Shown one piece after another: positions 1 through 5,542 of a DNA stretch of 7,229 bases. Position numbers and translations under genes: made by a program. The stretch is from Actinomycetes bacterium (GTDB lineage Bacteria > Actinomycetota > Actinomycetes > Mycobacteriales > Mycobacteriaceae), in the NCBI GenBank assembly GCA_022600695.1, contig JAHZJY010000238.1, positions 1-7,229 of the forward strand. The letters are read 5' to 3'. The notes beneath the pieces were generated by a model. That model worked only from the letters and a program-made list of their open reading frames with translations. It made no database searches and was not told the origin of the DNA. Numbering within the stretch: position 1 is the stretch's first letter; every line of letters begins with the position of its first letter.

Positions 1-174
1 CGGGCGATCGGCTTCCCGACCAGGATGTTCACCGTGATGTTCGCGCTGGGTCGGCTGCCGGGGTGGATCGCGCACTGGCGGGAGATGCACGAGGAGCCCA
101 ACAAGATCGGCCGGCCGCGGCAGATCTACACCGGTTACGGCGAGCGCGATTACCGCGACGTCGGTAGCCGCTAG
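1..174 (+). CDS. gltA2: Citrate synthase, C-terminal fragment (5' end outside window)
   Basis: Citrate synthase condenses acetyl-CoA and oxaloacetate to citrate in the cytosolic TCA cycle. Only the last 57 residues are present, in frame from base 1 to a TAG at 172-174. The fragment shows the C-terminal signature of bacterial type enzymes: a helix with [15 protein letters not shown], then [12 protein letters not shown], ending [10 protein letters not shown]. The catalytic Asp of the family lies just upstream of this segment, so it is outside the window. I chose the symbol gltA2 because the following arfABC-prrA order matches the M. tuberculosis gltA2 (Rv0896) neighbourhood; the fragment alone would only support 'citrate synthase'. 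The stop codon sits inside the loop of a 9-bp hairpin that probably ends transcription. Nothing in the fragment looks damaged. Confidence 0.93.
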   Translation, partial: RAIGFPTRMFTVMFALGRLPGWIAHWREMHEEPNKIGRPRQIYTGYGERDYRDVGSR

Positions 175-192
175 TTCCTCGGCCGGCTACCG
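162..192. terminator. Hairpin at the end of citrate synthase, possible bidirectional terminator
   Basis: A perfect 9-bp inverted repeat, CGGTAGCCG (162-170) and CGGCTACCG (184-192), encloses a 13-base loop that contains the citrate synthase TAG. There is no T-run after it, which is usual for mycobacterial hairpin terminators. It lies between the citrate synthase stop and the stop (194-196) of the minus-strand oxidoreductase remnant, so it would once have served both converging genes. The termination role is inferred from position and structure only. Confidence 0.45.
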
Positions 193-193
193 C

Positions 194-570
194 TCAGATC
201 TGCGCCGGTACCGCCATCGCGGCGTTGTGCCCGCCCAGACCCGATACCGCACCACCACGGCGCGAACCCGAGCCACACATCCGAATCCGGCCGTGGGCGG
301 TGGCCACGCACCGCGCCTGCGCGGGCCTGTCCAACGGGTCGCCGTCATCGGCGAATTGAGCGAGACTGAAACGGCCGCGGATCGTATCGGGCTCGGAGCG
401 CTGGAGTGCATGCGGCACGTGTAACCCGAACACGGTCAGGGTCACCGCGCCGGCTTCGCGCAGATCCGGCGCCAGGATGCTGGGATCGGTCAGCGAGTGG
501 TAGTAGATCTCGCACGGCAGCCCTCGACCCGCCCGGTCCGGAACCGCGCGGCGGCCGTTACGGTAAAGGA
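194..570 (-). pseudogene. Remnant of a phytoene-desaturase-like FAD-dependent oxidoreductase (Rv0897c-type), C-terminal fragment
   Basis: Reading the minus strand in the frame that ends at TGA 196-194 gives recognisable pieces of the C-terminal region of CrtI/phytoene-desaturase-like NAD(P)/FAD oxidoreductases. In order these are LPCEIYYHSLTDPSIL (about 522-476), TLTVFGLHVPHAL (about 442-404), and the C-terminal flavin-contacting motif CGSGSRRGGAVSGLGGHNAAM (about 277-215). Intact family members are roughly 500 residues. Here the N-terminal FAD-binding Rossmann part (GxGxxG) is missing. The stretch between the second and third blocks (about 42 codons) looks shorter than I expect, which suggests an internal deletion. 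The upstream side runs straight into the 5' end of the FKBP gene on the other strand, so no start can exist. In M. tuberculosis an intact gene of this class, Rv0897c, sits convergent to gltA2 in the same place, so this is most likely a decayed ortholog. The upper boundary is approximate; homology is clear only to about 525. Confidence 0.72.
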
Positions 571-571
571 A
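559..571 (+). promoter_or_regulatory. Candidate leaderless promoter (-10 element) of the FKBP gene
   Basis: TACGGT at 559-564 fits the mycobacterial -10 consensus TANNNT. It is placed exactly at -12 to -7 if transcription starts at the A of the ATG at 571. The only purine-rich stretch, AAAGGA at 565-570, directly abuts the ATG with no spacing, so it is a poor ribosome binding site. Leaderless transcripts with this geometry are common in mycobacteria. No convincing -35 box is seen. Confidence 0.5.
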
Positions 572-933
572 TGACGACGAAACCCGATATCGAGTTCCCC
601 GAGGGCCCGGCGCCTACTGACCTGGTGATGACGGATCTCGTCGTCGGCGACGGTCCGGAAGCCAAACCCGGTGATGTCGTCGAGGTCCACTATGTCGGCG
701 TGGAACACGACACCGGTGATGAGTTCGACAGCTCCTGGAACCGTGGGGAGTCCATCTCTTTTCCGCTGCGTGGGCTCATCCAGGGCTGGCAGGACGGCAT
801 CCCGGGTATGAGGGTGGGCGGTCGCCGGCAACTGGTCATTCCGCCGCAGCTGGCCTACGGTCCGGCCGGCGGTGGTCACCGGCTTTCGGGCAAGACGTTG
901 ATCTTCGTCATCGACCTGCTCGGCGTCGGCTGA
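571..933 (+). CDS. FKBP-type peptidyl-prolyl cis-trans isomerase (EC 5.2.1.8), cytosolic
   Basis: This 120-residue protein is a single FKBP domain that catalyses cis-trans isomerisation of Xaa-Pro peptide bonds and probably assists protein folding. The domain spans about residues 18-120. The FKBP active-site pattern is easy to read: Y41 in VEVHYVGV, F52-D53 in DEFDSSW, F64 in ISFPL, the GLIQGWQDGIPGM segment with I70 and W73, Y96 in QLAYGP, and F112 in TLIFVIDLL. L69 takes the place of the usual Val. There is no signal peptide or membrane span, so it acts in the cytosol. An open frame extends upstream to 406, but those codons read as arginine-rich noise antisense to the pseudogene. ATG 571 gives the normal actinobacterial length and N-terminus and fits a leaderless start. 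It lies between citrate synthase and arfA with its own apparent promoter, and no functional link to either is evident. Confidence 0.95.
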   Translation: MTTKPDIEFPEGPAPTDLVMTDLVVGDGPEAKPGDVVEVHYVGVEHDTGDEFDSSWNRGESISFPLRGLIQGWQDGIPGMRVGGRRQLVIPPQLAYGPAGGGHRLSGKTLIFVIDLLGVG

Positions 934-1008
934 CCCGCAGTTCAGCTGTCGCGGGCCGGCTGCTTCCCGGCTCTGCCGCAAACCGTGGAATTTGCGCTCC
1001 GCTGGCGG

Positions 1009-1014
1009 TATGTT
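1009..1014 (+). promoter_or_regulatory. Candidate -10 element for the arfABC operon
   Basis: TATGTT fits TANNNT and would start transcription near 1021, giving a leader of about 44 bases that contains the arfA ribosome binding site. Upstream, GGAAT at 987-991 resembles the -35 of extracytoplasmic-function (SigE/SigH-like) promoters, with GTT at 1012-1014, but the gap of 20 bases is longer than usual. This is a pattern match only. Confidence 0.3.
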
Positions 1015-1050
1015 GCTCCGGTTCGGGTGCACGACGCGCCAGCAGCCGGT

Positions 1051-1060
1051 GGAGGAGGGG
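1051..1060 (+). promoter_or_regulatory. Strong ribosome binding site of arfA
   Basis: GGAGGAGGGG ends 4 bases before the ATG at 1065; the GGAGG core is 9 bases upstream. It decides the start over other in-frame or overlapping candidates and suggests efficient translation of the first operon gene. Confidence 0.7.
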
Positions 1061-1064
1061 ACCG

Positions 1065-2012
1065 ATGGCGGGTTCCAGCGATGGCAGGGGCAGCGGTACG
1101 GCAACCGAGTGGCGTGCCGAGTCACGCTATTACCGCCGTGCGCCCGGCTGGGGTTGGCTACTGGGTCTGCTGCTCATCCCGCTGCTGTTCGGCTGGCTGG
1201 GCTGGGGAGCGCTGAAACCCGCGGCTAGCGTCAGCGCGCCGAATACCAGCGCGACCGCCCCGAGCATGTCGACACCCACGCTGAATTTCTCCCCACTGTC
1301 GATTCTGCGTAACGGTAACGATTTCACCCTGTCCGGGATTCTTCCCGACCTTGCGGTTAAGAACGGGCTGCTGGCCGCGCTGAAAGCGGCGCTCGGCGGG
1401 GGAGTCAACCTGATCGACAAGATCGATATCGCCGCGGGCGCGGTGGCGCCGGATTTCGACGGTTTCAGCGCGTTGTTCACAGCCGCTGCCGACATACCGA
1501 ACTTTCAGTTCACCGTCGAGGGCGCCACCATGACCCTCACCGGCACCGCACCCTCGGAGGACGTCATGGCCGCCGTCGAGGCCGCGGCTCGGGCCGGTTG
1601 GCCGAACGTCCAGATCATCAATGCCATGACGGTCGCCGGCGCCGCGCCCTCCTGTGACAACCTGCAGGCCACGATCGACGCGAGTCTGGCCGCGCCGGTC
1701 AAGTTCCAGACCGGTAGCGACCGGTTGACCGCGGACGGCCGTCAGCAATTGGCCCCGGTCATCGCGGCGGTCAAGGAGTGTCAGGGGACCAGGCTGACGG
1801 TGATCGGACACACGGACAACACCGGCAACGATGCGATCAACAACCCGCTGAGTGAGAACCGAGCCCAGTCGGTGGAGGATTACCTGGTGGCGCAGGGTAT
1901 TCCGGCGGACTCGGTCACCAGCCAGGGGGCGGGATCGACCGAACCAATGGCCGGCAACGACACCGACGCCGGCCGCGCTCAGAATCGGCGCACCGAGATC
2001 ATGGTCGGCTAG
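1065..2012 (+). CDS. arfA: ArfA/OmpATb: membrane-anchored BON and OmpA-like envelope protein
   Basis: The 315-residue protein has the ArfA (Rv0899/OmpATb, 326 aa) architecture. Residues 1-28 are cytosolic and basic (RYYRRAPGW). Residues 29-50 form one membrane span. A Ser/Thr/Pro/Ala linker covers 52-75. A BON-type domain spans about 76-195, with TLTGTAPSEDVMAAV inside it. An OmpA-like peptidoglycan-associated domain spans about 196-315. In the last, IGHTDNTG carries D251 and LSENRAQSV carries R266, the positions that bind diaminopimelate in OmpA. C197 and C239 match the disulfide pair known from OmpATb. The span is not followed by a cleavage site, so it is probably a membrane anchor. The M. 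tuberculosis protein was first reported as a porin and later tied, with ArfB and ArfC, to ammonia release and acid adaptation. The start has a strong ribosome binding site. arfB follows after 11 bases. Confidence 0.93.
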   Translation: MAGSSDGRGSGTATEWRAESRYYRRAPGWGWLLGLLLIPLLFGWLGWGALKPAASVSAPNTSATAPSMSTPTLNFSPLSILRNGNDFTLSGILPDLAVKNGLLAALKAALGGGVNLIDKIDIAAGAVAPDFDGFSALFTAAADIPNFQFTVEGATMTLTGTAPSEDVMAAVEAAARAGWPNVQIINAMTVAGAAPSCDNLQATIDASLAAPVKFQTGSDRLTADGRQQLAPVIAAVKECQGTRLTVIGHTDNTGNDAINNPLSENRAQSVEDYLVAQGIPADSVTSQGAGSTEPMAGNDTDAGRAQNRRTEIMVG

Positions 2013-2023
2013 GGAGTAACGAG

Positions 2024-2176
2024 ATGGTTTTCGTCACACAGTGGTTGTGGTACCTGCTGGCCTTCCTAGCCGGCTCGGCGGTGGCCTGGCTGATCACCGT
2101 CCTGACGGTTCCCCGGACCAGCAGGGACGAGGCGATCGCCGATCTGCCGGGCTCGCGTGAGATCGGAGCACGCTGA
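2024..2176 (+). CDS. arfB: ArfB, small single-span membrane protein of the arf operon
   Basis: This is a 50-residue gene, short enough to be missed by length-filtered gene finders. It starts MVFVTQWLWYLLAFLAGSAV and has one hydrophobic span at about residues 6-29 (WLWYLLAFLAGSAVAWLITVLTV). A short charged tail, RTSRDEAIADLPGSREIGAR, follows. The length is 50 aa, as I recall for M. tuberculosis ArfB (Rv0900), and the LLAFLxGSAVAW core is shared. GGGAG at 2012-2016, overlapping the arfA stop, is 7 bases before the ATG. The stop TGA (2174-2176) shares its last base with the arfC ATG, so translation of the two is coupled. The molecular role is not known; in M. tuberculosis the three genes act together in ammonia release at acid pH. 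Codon use matches the neighbours, which supports it as real. Confidence 0.9.
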   Translation: MVFVTQWLWYLLAFLAGSAVAWLITVLTVPRTSRDEAIADLPGSREIGAR

Positions 2177-2769
2177 TGAATGACGTCAACTGGTGGCTGA
2201 TGGCGCTCGCCTTCGTGCTGGGTCTGCTGCTGACCTTCGCCATGATGATCCGGAGGGTCACCCGGGAGGTGCCGGTCACCCACCGGGTCTCGGCGAAACT
2301 GTCCGACGCGGCTGACAAGGTGGGCGAGACCACCGACAAGGCCATCGACGCGGTCGGCGGCAAGATCGACGAGGCCGGCGACGCGCTGGACGCGACGGCC
2401 CGCAAGGCCGGCGGCGCCCGCGACTCCGCGGCTGCCCGCGTCGACGCCAAGCTGGATGCGGCGGATGACAAACTGGCCGCTGCTGCCGCCAAGGCAGATG
2501 CCAAGATCGACGCTGTGTCGGGCACGATCGCCGCCAAGTTTGCCTCGATTGAAGACGTTGCCGCCGGTCCGTACGGCAAAGGCTCGGCAACAGGCAACGC
2601 CGACGGCAGCGGACCGGCCGGCTGGCTGATCAAGGGCAACGCCGACTCGATGCTCTTCCACGGCCCCGACAGCCCCTCGTATCAGCAGACCATCGCCGAG
2701 GTGTGGTTCTTCGACGAGGCCACCGCCCGGGCGGCGGGTTTCGACAAGTGGGACAAGAACCTCAAGTAG
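2176..2769 (+). CDS. arfC: ArfC, channel accessory protein with amphipathic-repeat linker and C-terminal sunset-type domain
   Basis: The 197-residue protein has three parts. A membrane span lies near the N-terminus (about 5-25, WWLMALAFVLGLLLTFAMMI) and is followed by a basic flank (RRVTR). A long Ala/Lys/Asp-rich region (about 37-125) holds degenerate repeats such as VDAKLDAADDKL, KADAKIDAVSG and GGKIDEAGDAL, which predict an amphipathic helix or coiled coil. A C-terminal domain (about 131-197) has PYGKGSA, DGSGP, IKGNADSMLFH, PDSPSYQQTIAEVWF and a Trp near the end, the pattern named the sunset domain. M. tuberculosis ArfC (Rv0901) shares the membrane span and related C-terminal motifs; the repeat linker looks expanded here. 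The start ATG overlaps the arfB stop by one base (TGATG), with GGAG at 2165-2168 as binding site. The gene ends 15 bases before the converging prrA stop. Function beyond the operon's acid/ammonia role is unknown. Confidence 0.88.
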   Translation: MNDVNWWLMALAFVLGLLLTFAMMIRRVTREVPVTHRVSAKLSDAADKVGETTDKAIDAVGGKIDEAGDALDATARKAGGARDSAAARVDAKLDAADDKLAAAAAKADAKIDAVSGTIAAKFASIEDVAAGPYGKGSATGNADGSGPAGWLIKGNADSMLFHGPDSPSYQQTIAEVWFFDEATARAAGFDKWDKNLK

Positions 2770-2789
2770 GTCCGGGTCTACGGATTACT
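2765..2789. terminator. Hairpin between converging arfC and prrA, candidate bidirectional terminator
   Basis: AGTA (2765-2768) can pair with TACT (2786-2789), and TCCG (2771-2774) with CGGA (2781-2784), around a 6-base loop. A G.T pair with one bulged G joins the two stems. The hairpin covers the arfC TAG (2767-2769) and the prrA TAA (2787-2785), and it is the only possible terminator in this 15-base gap. There is no T-run; the role is inferred. Confidence 0.4.
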
Positions 2790-3486
2790 GGGTACGCAGG
2801 ACGAAGCCCACCCCGCGCACGGTGTGCAACAACCGGGGGGCTCCGCCCGCCTCGAGCTTGCGCCGCAGGTAGCCGATGAACACGTCCACGACGTTGGTGT
2901 CGGCGGCGAAGTCATAACCCCAGACCAACTCCAGCAGTTGGGCTCGGCTGAGGACCGCTGTCTTGTGCTCGGCGAGCACCGCGAGCAGGTCGAACTCACG
3001 CTTGGTCAGGTCGACGTCCACGCCGTTGACCCGGGCCCGCCGGCCGGGGATGTCGACCTCCAACGGCCCGACCTGGATGGTCTCCGAGGAGAACGTCGCG
3101 CTCGCCCCGCGGCGGCGCAGCAGCGCCTTGACCCGTGCCACCAGTTCAGCGAGCACGAACGGCTTGACCAGGTAATCGTCGGCGCCGGCTTCCAGCCCGG
3201 CCACCCGGTCATCCACCGAACTGCGGGCCGACAACACACACACCGGCACATCGTTGTCCATCGCGCGCAGTGCGGTGACCACGCTGACCCCGTCCAGCAC
3301 CGGCATGTTGATATCGAGGACGATCGCGTCGGGTCTGGTCTCGGTGGCGCTGCGCAGGGCCTCGGCGCCGTCGACGGCGGTCGACACCTCGAACCCGGAC
3401 AGCCGAAGCCCGCGCTCCAGTGACGCCAGCACGTCGGGGTCGTCATCGACGACCAGCACGCGCGGAGAGGCCGAGCCGCTGTCCAT
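2785..3486 (-). CDS. prrA: PrrA, OmpR/PhoB-family response regulator
   Basis: This 233-residue DNA-binding response regulator is nearly identical, by memory, to M. tuberculosis PrrA (Rv0903c, 236 aa). Residues 8-120 form the receiver domain. The acidic pocket is D14-D16 (VLVVDDD), the phosphoacceptor is D58 in VLDINMP, the switch residue is S86 in VLSARSS, and K108 lies in YLVKPF. Residues about 135-233 form the winged-helix output domain, with [46 protein letters not shown] and the terminal [12 protein letters not shown] chose ATG 3486 because upstream codons in the longer frame to 3603 are not family-like and overlap the divergent gene's start. This ATG gives the family length, with only the three extra leading residues of the tuberculosis protein absent. 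In M. tuberculosis the sensor kinase gene prrB directly follows prrA; here arfC ends 15 bases away instead, so the regulator lacks its cognate kinase gene at this locus. Confidence 0.96.
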   Translation of the reverse strand: MDSGSASPRVLVVDDDPDVLASLERGLRLSGFEVSTAVDGAEALRSATETRPDAIVLDINMPVLDGVSVVTALRAMDNDVPVCVLSARSSVDDRVAGLEAGADDYLVKPFVLAELVARVKALLRRRGASATFSSETIQVGPLEVDIPGRRARVNGVDVDLTKREFDLLAVLAEHKTAVLSRAQLLELVWGYDFAADTNVVDVFIGYLRRKLEAGGAPRLLHTVRGVGFVLRTQ

Positions 3487-3492
3487 GTCCCC

Positions 3493-3515
3493 ATAGTGCC
3501 GGATCGGCGTGCCGG
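3493..3515. promoter_or_regulatory. Upstream region of prrA: 7-bp direct repeat and possible leaderless -10
   Basis: GTGCCGG occurs at 3496-3502 and again at 3509-3515 (13 bases start to start), 10-29 bases upstream of the prrA ATG. OmpR-family regulators usually bind tandem direct repeats, so this could be an operator, although the spacing is longer than the typical 10-11 bases. On the minus strand CACTAT (3498-3493) sits at -12 to -7 from the prrA ATG and keeps the A and T most conserved in mycobacterial -10 boxes, so prrA may be leaderless. The only purine tract, GGGG at 3492-3489, is too close to the ATG for a good binding site. Confidence 0.25.
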
Positions 3516-3567
3516 CGGGTGGGAGGCTTGGCCGTGACATGATCTGCTCGACGGGGGACGGCCGCGC

Positions 3568-3573
3568 AGGAGA
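3568..3573 (+). promoter_or_regulatory. Ribosome binding site that sets the start of the first ABC gene
   Basis: AGGAGA ends 10 bases before GTG 3584. The other in-frame starts, GTG 3509 and ATG 3539, have no comparable site, which favours the GTG at 3584. Confidence 0.55.
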
Positions 3574-3583
3574 CGATTCGGTC

Positions 3584-5542
3584 GTGAACGAGGTGAGTGT
3601 CACGGGGTTGCGATCAGAGCCGTCGATCGCGCCACGGCCCGTCCATGTCCGTGGCGCCTCGGACCTGCTGCGGCTGTTGCCCTACCTGTTGCCCTACCGG
3701 GCCCGCTGGGTTGCGATGGTGGTCGTCGCGATCGCCAGCCTGGTCGCCACCGTGGCCATCCCGCTGATGACCAGGGCCGTGATCGACGGGCCGGTGCACG
3801 ATCGCGACCCGGGCGGCCTGTGGGTGCTGGGATCCGCGGCCGTGGGTATCGGCGTCGCCGAGGCGGCACTGTGGTTCATCCGCCGGTGGCTGGTGTCGAG
3901 GGCCACCATGGGGGTGGAAGCCGATATCCGGAAGGATCTCTACGCACGGTTGCAGATCCTGCCGATGTCGTTTCACGGCCGCTGGCAATCCGGCCAACTG
4001 CTATCGCGGATCATGAACGACCTCAGCACGATCCGCCGCCTGCTTTCCTTCGGACTGATCTTCCTGATGCTCAATATCCTGCAGATCATCGTGGTCACCG
4101 CCATCCTGCTGGCGATGTACTGGCCGCTCGGCGTGGTGGTGCTGGCATCAGTGGCCCCGATCACTCTCATCATGCTGCGCTTCGAGCGGACCTTCACCCG
4201 GCTATCGCGGCTGGCCCAGGACCAGGCCGGACACGTCGCCACTGTGGTCGAGGAGTCCGCGCTGGGGTTGCGGGCGGTGAAGTCCTTCGGCCGCGAGGAC
4301 TACGTATTCGACCGTTTCGACGAGCAGGCCACCATGTTGCACGACACCCAGGTGTGCAAGGTGTCAGTGTCAGCGCGGTTCTGGACGCTGCTGGAGGTCA
4401 TCCCCAACATCACTCTGATCGTCGTTCTCGGGTTCGGTGCCTGGGCGGCCGGCAACGGGCTGGTGACCCTGGGCACCCTGGTCGCCTTCATCACCATGAT
4501 GTTGTCGCTGGTGTGGCCGATCGCCTCACTGGGTTTTCTGCTGTCGATGACCCAGGAGGCGATGACGGCGGCAAACCGGATCGCCGAGATCTTCGACGAG
4601 CCCAGGGAGATCGTCGACGGCCCGCGACGGGAGATCCCGCGCGGTGGCCGACTGGACTTCGAGGACGTCGGCTTCCGCTTCGGGGACGGACCGTGGGTGC
4701 TGCGCCATGTCAACGTCACCGTCGAACCCGGGCAGACGCTGGCGTTGGTCGGGGCGACCGGCTCCGGGAAGTCAGTGCTGGCGGCTCTGCTGCCGCGACT
4801 GTATGACGTCAGCGAGGGCACGATCCGGCTTGACGGCGTCGACATCCGGGATCTGTCTTTGACCGCGCTGCGGAGCGCGGTGGCCGTCGCATTCGAGGAC
4901 CCCATCCTGTTCTCCATGTCGGTGGCCGAGAATCTGCGGCTGGGCCGCCCACCGGACGATCCGGCGACTGACGAGGAGGTCGAACGCGCCCTCGAGGTCG
5001 CTGCCGCGCAATTCGTCCACGACCTGCCCTTCGGTCTGCAGACCCGCATCGGCGAGCAGGGCATGAGCCTGTCCGGCGGCCAGCGGCAGCGGCTGGCTCT
5101 GGCCCGGGCGATCCTGGCCACCCCGAGCGTCCTGGTACTCGACGACACCCTGTCGGCACTTGATGTCCACACCGAGGCAGCCGTCACCGAAGCGCTGCGC
5201 CGGGTGTTGGGCGGAGTCACCGGAATCGTTGTGGCACATCGGGCCTCGACCGTTCTGCTGGCCGACAAGGTGGCCTTGCTGGATACCGTCGAATACGCGG
5301 GCACCCGCACCCACTCGATCACCCATGTGGGCACTCACGGGGAACTGCTCGCCGCGGTCCCGCGCTACCGGTACCTGCTGGCCGCTGACGACGAACTCGA
5401 CGATGGCGCTGAACCCCGGCCCGACTGGGCGGACGACACCCAGCGCCGTCGGCTGGACCACGTTCGCGAGGAGGCGCTCGGGGAACGGGCGGCCGCGCGC
5501 CCACCCGTCGGTCGTGCGGTCGTCGAGGACGGCACCCGGTGA
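3584..5542 (+). CDS. ABC exporter half-transporter, permease-ATPase fusion with degenerate ATP-site residues
   Basis: The 652-residue protein has the type IV exporter (ABCB-like) layout: a six-span membrane domain (about 40-335, first spans near 42-63 and 80-103) followed by an ATPase domain (about 360-600). Walker A is GATGSGKS at 390-397, the signature is canonical LSGGQ at 496-500, the D-loop is SALD, and the H-loop histidine is H552. Two catalytic positions deviate. The Q-loop carries E438 (AFEDPILF) instead of Gln, and Walker B reads LVLDD with D521 where the catalytic Glu is expected. That is typical of the degenerate partner in heterodimeric exporters such as TM287/288 or BmrCD. A charged tail of about 50 residues follows the ATPase. 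GTG 3584 was chosen by its ribosome binding site. The next gene overlaps by 4 bases (GTGA), so the two are coupled. The substrate cannot be read from sequence; drug or lipid export is possible. Confidence 0.93.
   Translation: MNEVSVTGLRSEPSIAPRPVHVRGASDLLRLLPYLLPYRARWVAMVVVAIASLVATVAIPLMTRAVIDGPVHDRDPGGLWVLGSAAVGIGVAEAALWFIRRWLVSRATMGVEADIRKDLYARLQILPMSFHGRWQSGQLLSRIMNDLSTIRRLLSFGLIFLMLNILQIIVVTAILLAMYWPLGVVVLASVAPITLIMLRFERTFTRLSRLAQDQAGHVATVVEESALGLRAVKSFGREDYVFDRFDEQATMLHDTQVCKVSVSARFWTLLEVIPNITLIVVLGFGAWAAGNGLVTLGTLVAFITMMLSLVWPIASLGFLLSMTQEAMTAANRIAEIFDEPREIVDGPRREIPRGGRLDFEDVGFRFGDGPWVLRHVNVTVEPGQTLALVGATGSGKSVLAALLPRLYDVSEGTIRLDGVDIRDLSLTALRSAVAVAFEDPILFSMSVAENLRLGRPPDDPATDEEVERALEVAAAQFVHDLPFGLQTRIGEQGMSLSGGQRQRLALARAILATPSVLVLDDTLSALDVHTEAAVTEALRRVLGGVTGIVVAHRASTVLLADKVALLDTVEYAGTRTHSITHVGTHGELLAAVPRYRYLLAADDELDDGAEPRPDWADDTQRRRLDHVREEALGERAAARPPVGRAVVEDGTR

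Noticed and set aside
406..570. Upstream extension of the FKBP frame to ATG 406
   Set aside because: The extra 55 residues are Arg/Pro/Gly-rich and antisense to the oxidoreductase remnant; the family normally starts near the ATG at 571.
934..1064. Riboswitch or small RNA between the FKBP gene and arfA
   Set aside because: Only a weak 5-bp hairpin (955-959 with 967-971) and promoter-like sequence are visible; no known riboswitch core was recognised.
490..1125. Long minus-strand open frame (211 codons) opposite the FKBP gene
   Set aside because: It is the antisense shadow of the FKBP coding sequence and the arfA leader. The translation is Arg/His-rich without a recognisable domain, while the plus strand encodes a clear FKBP.
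3509..3583. Longer start (GTG 3509 or ATG 3539) for the first ABC gene
   Set aside because: No ribosome binding site precedes either one and the extra residues are not transporter-like; AGGAGA before GTG 3584 is better. ATG 3539 cannot be fully excluded.
3487..3603. Longer PrrA start at 3603
   Set aside because: The added 39 residues have no counterpart in PrrA and would overlap the start and binding site of the divergent ABC gene. ATG 3486 gives the family length.
3820..4806. Plus-strand open frame of 328 codons inside the first ABC gene
   Set aside because: It is an out-of-frame shadow with Arg/His/Gly-rich composition, caused by high GC content; the exporter frame carries all the motifs.
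4300..5334. Minus-strand open frame of 344 codons inside the first ABC gene
   Set aside because: Antisense shadow rich in Ser/Arg/Pro with no domain; typical of GC-rich coding sequence read backwards.
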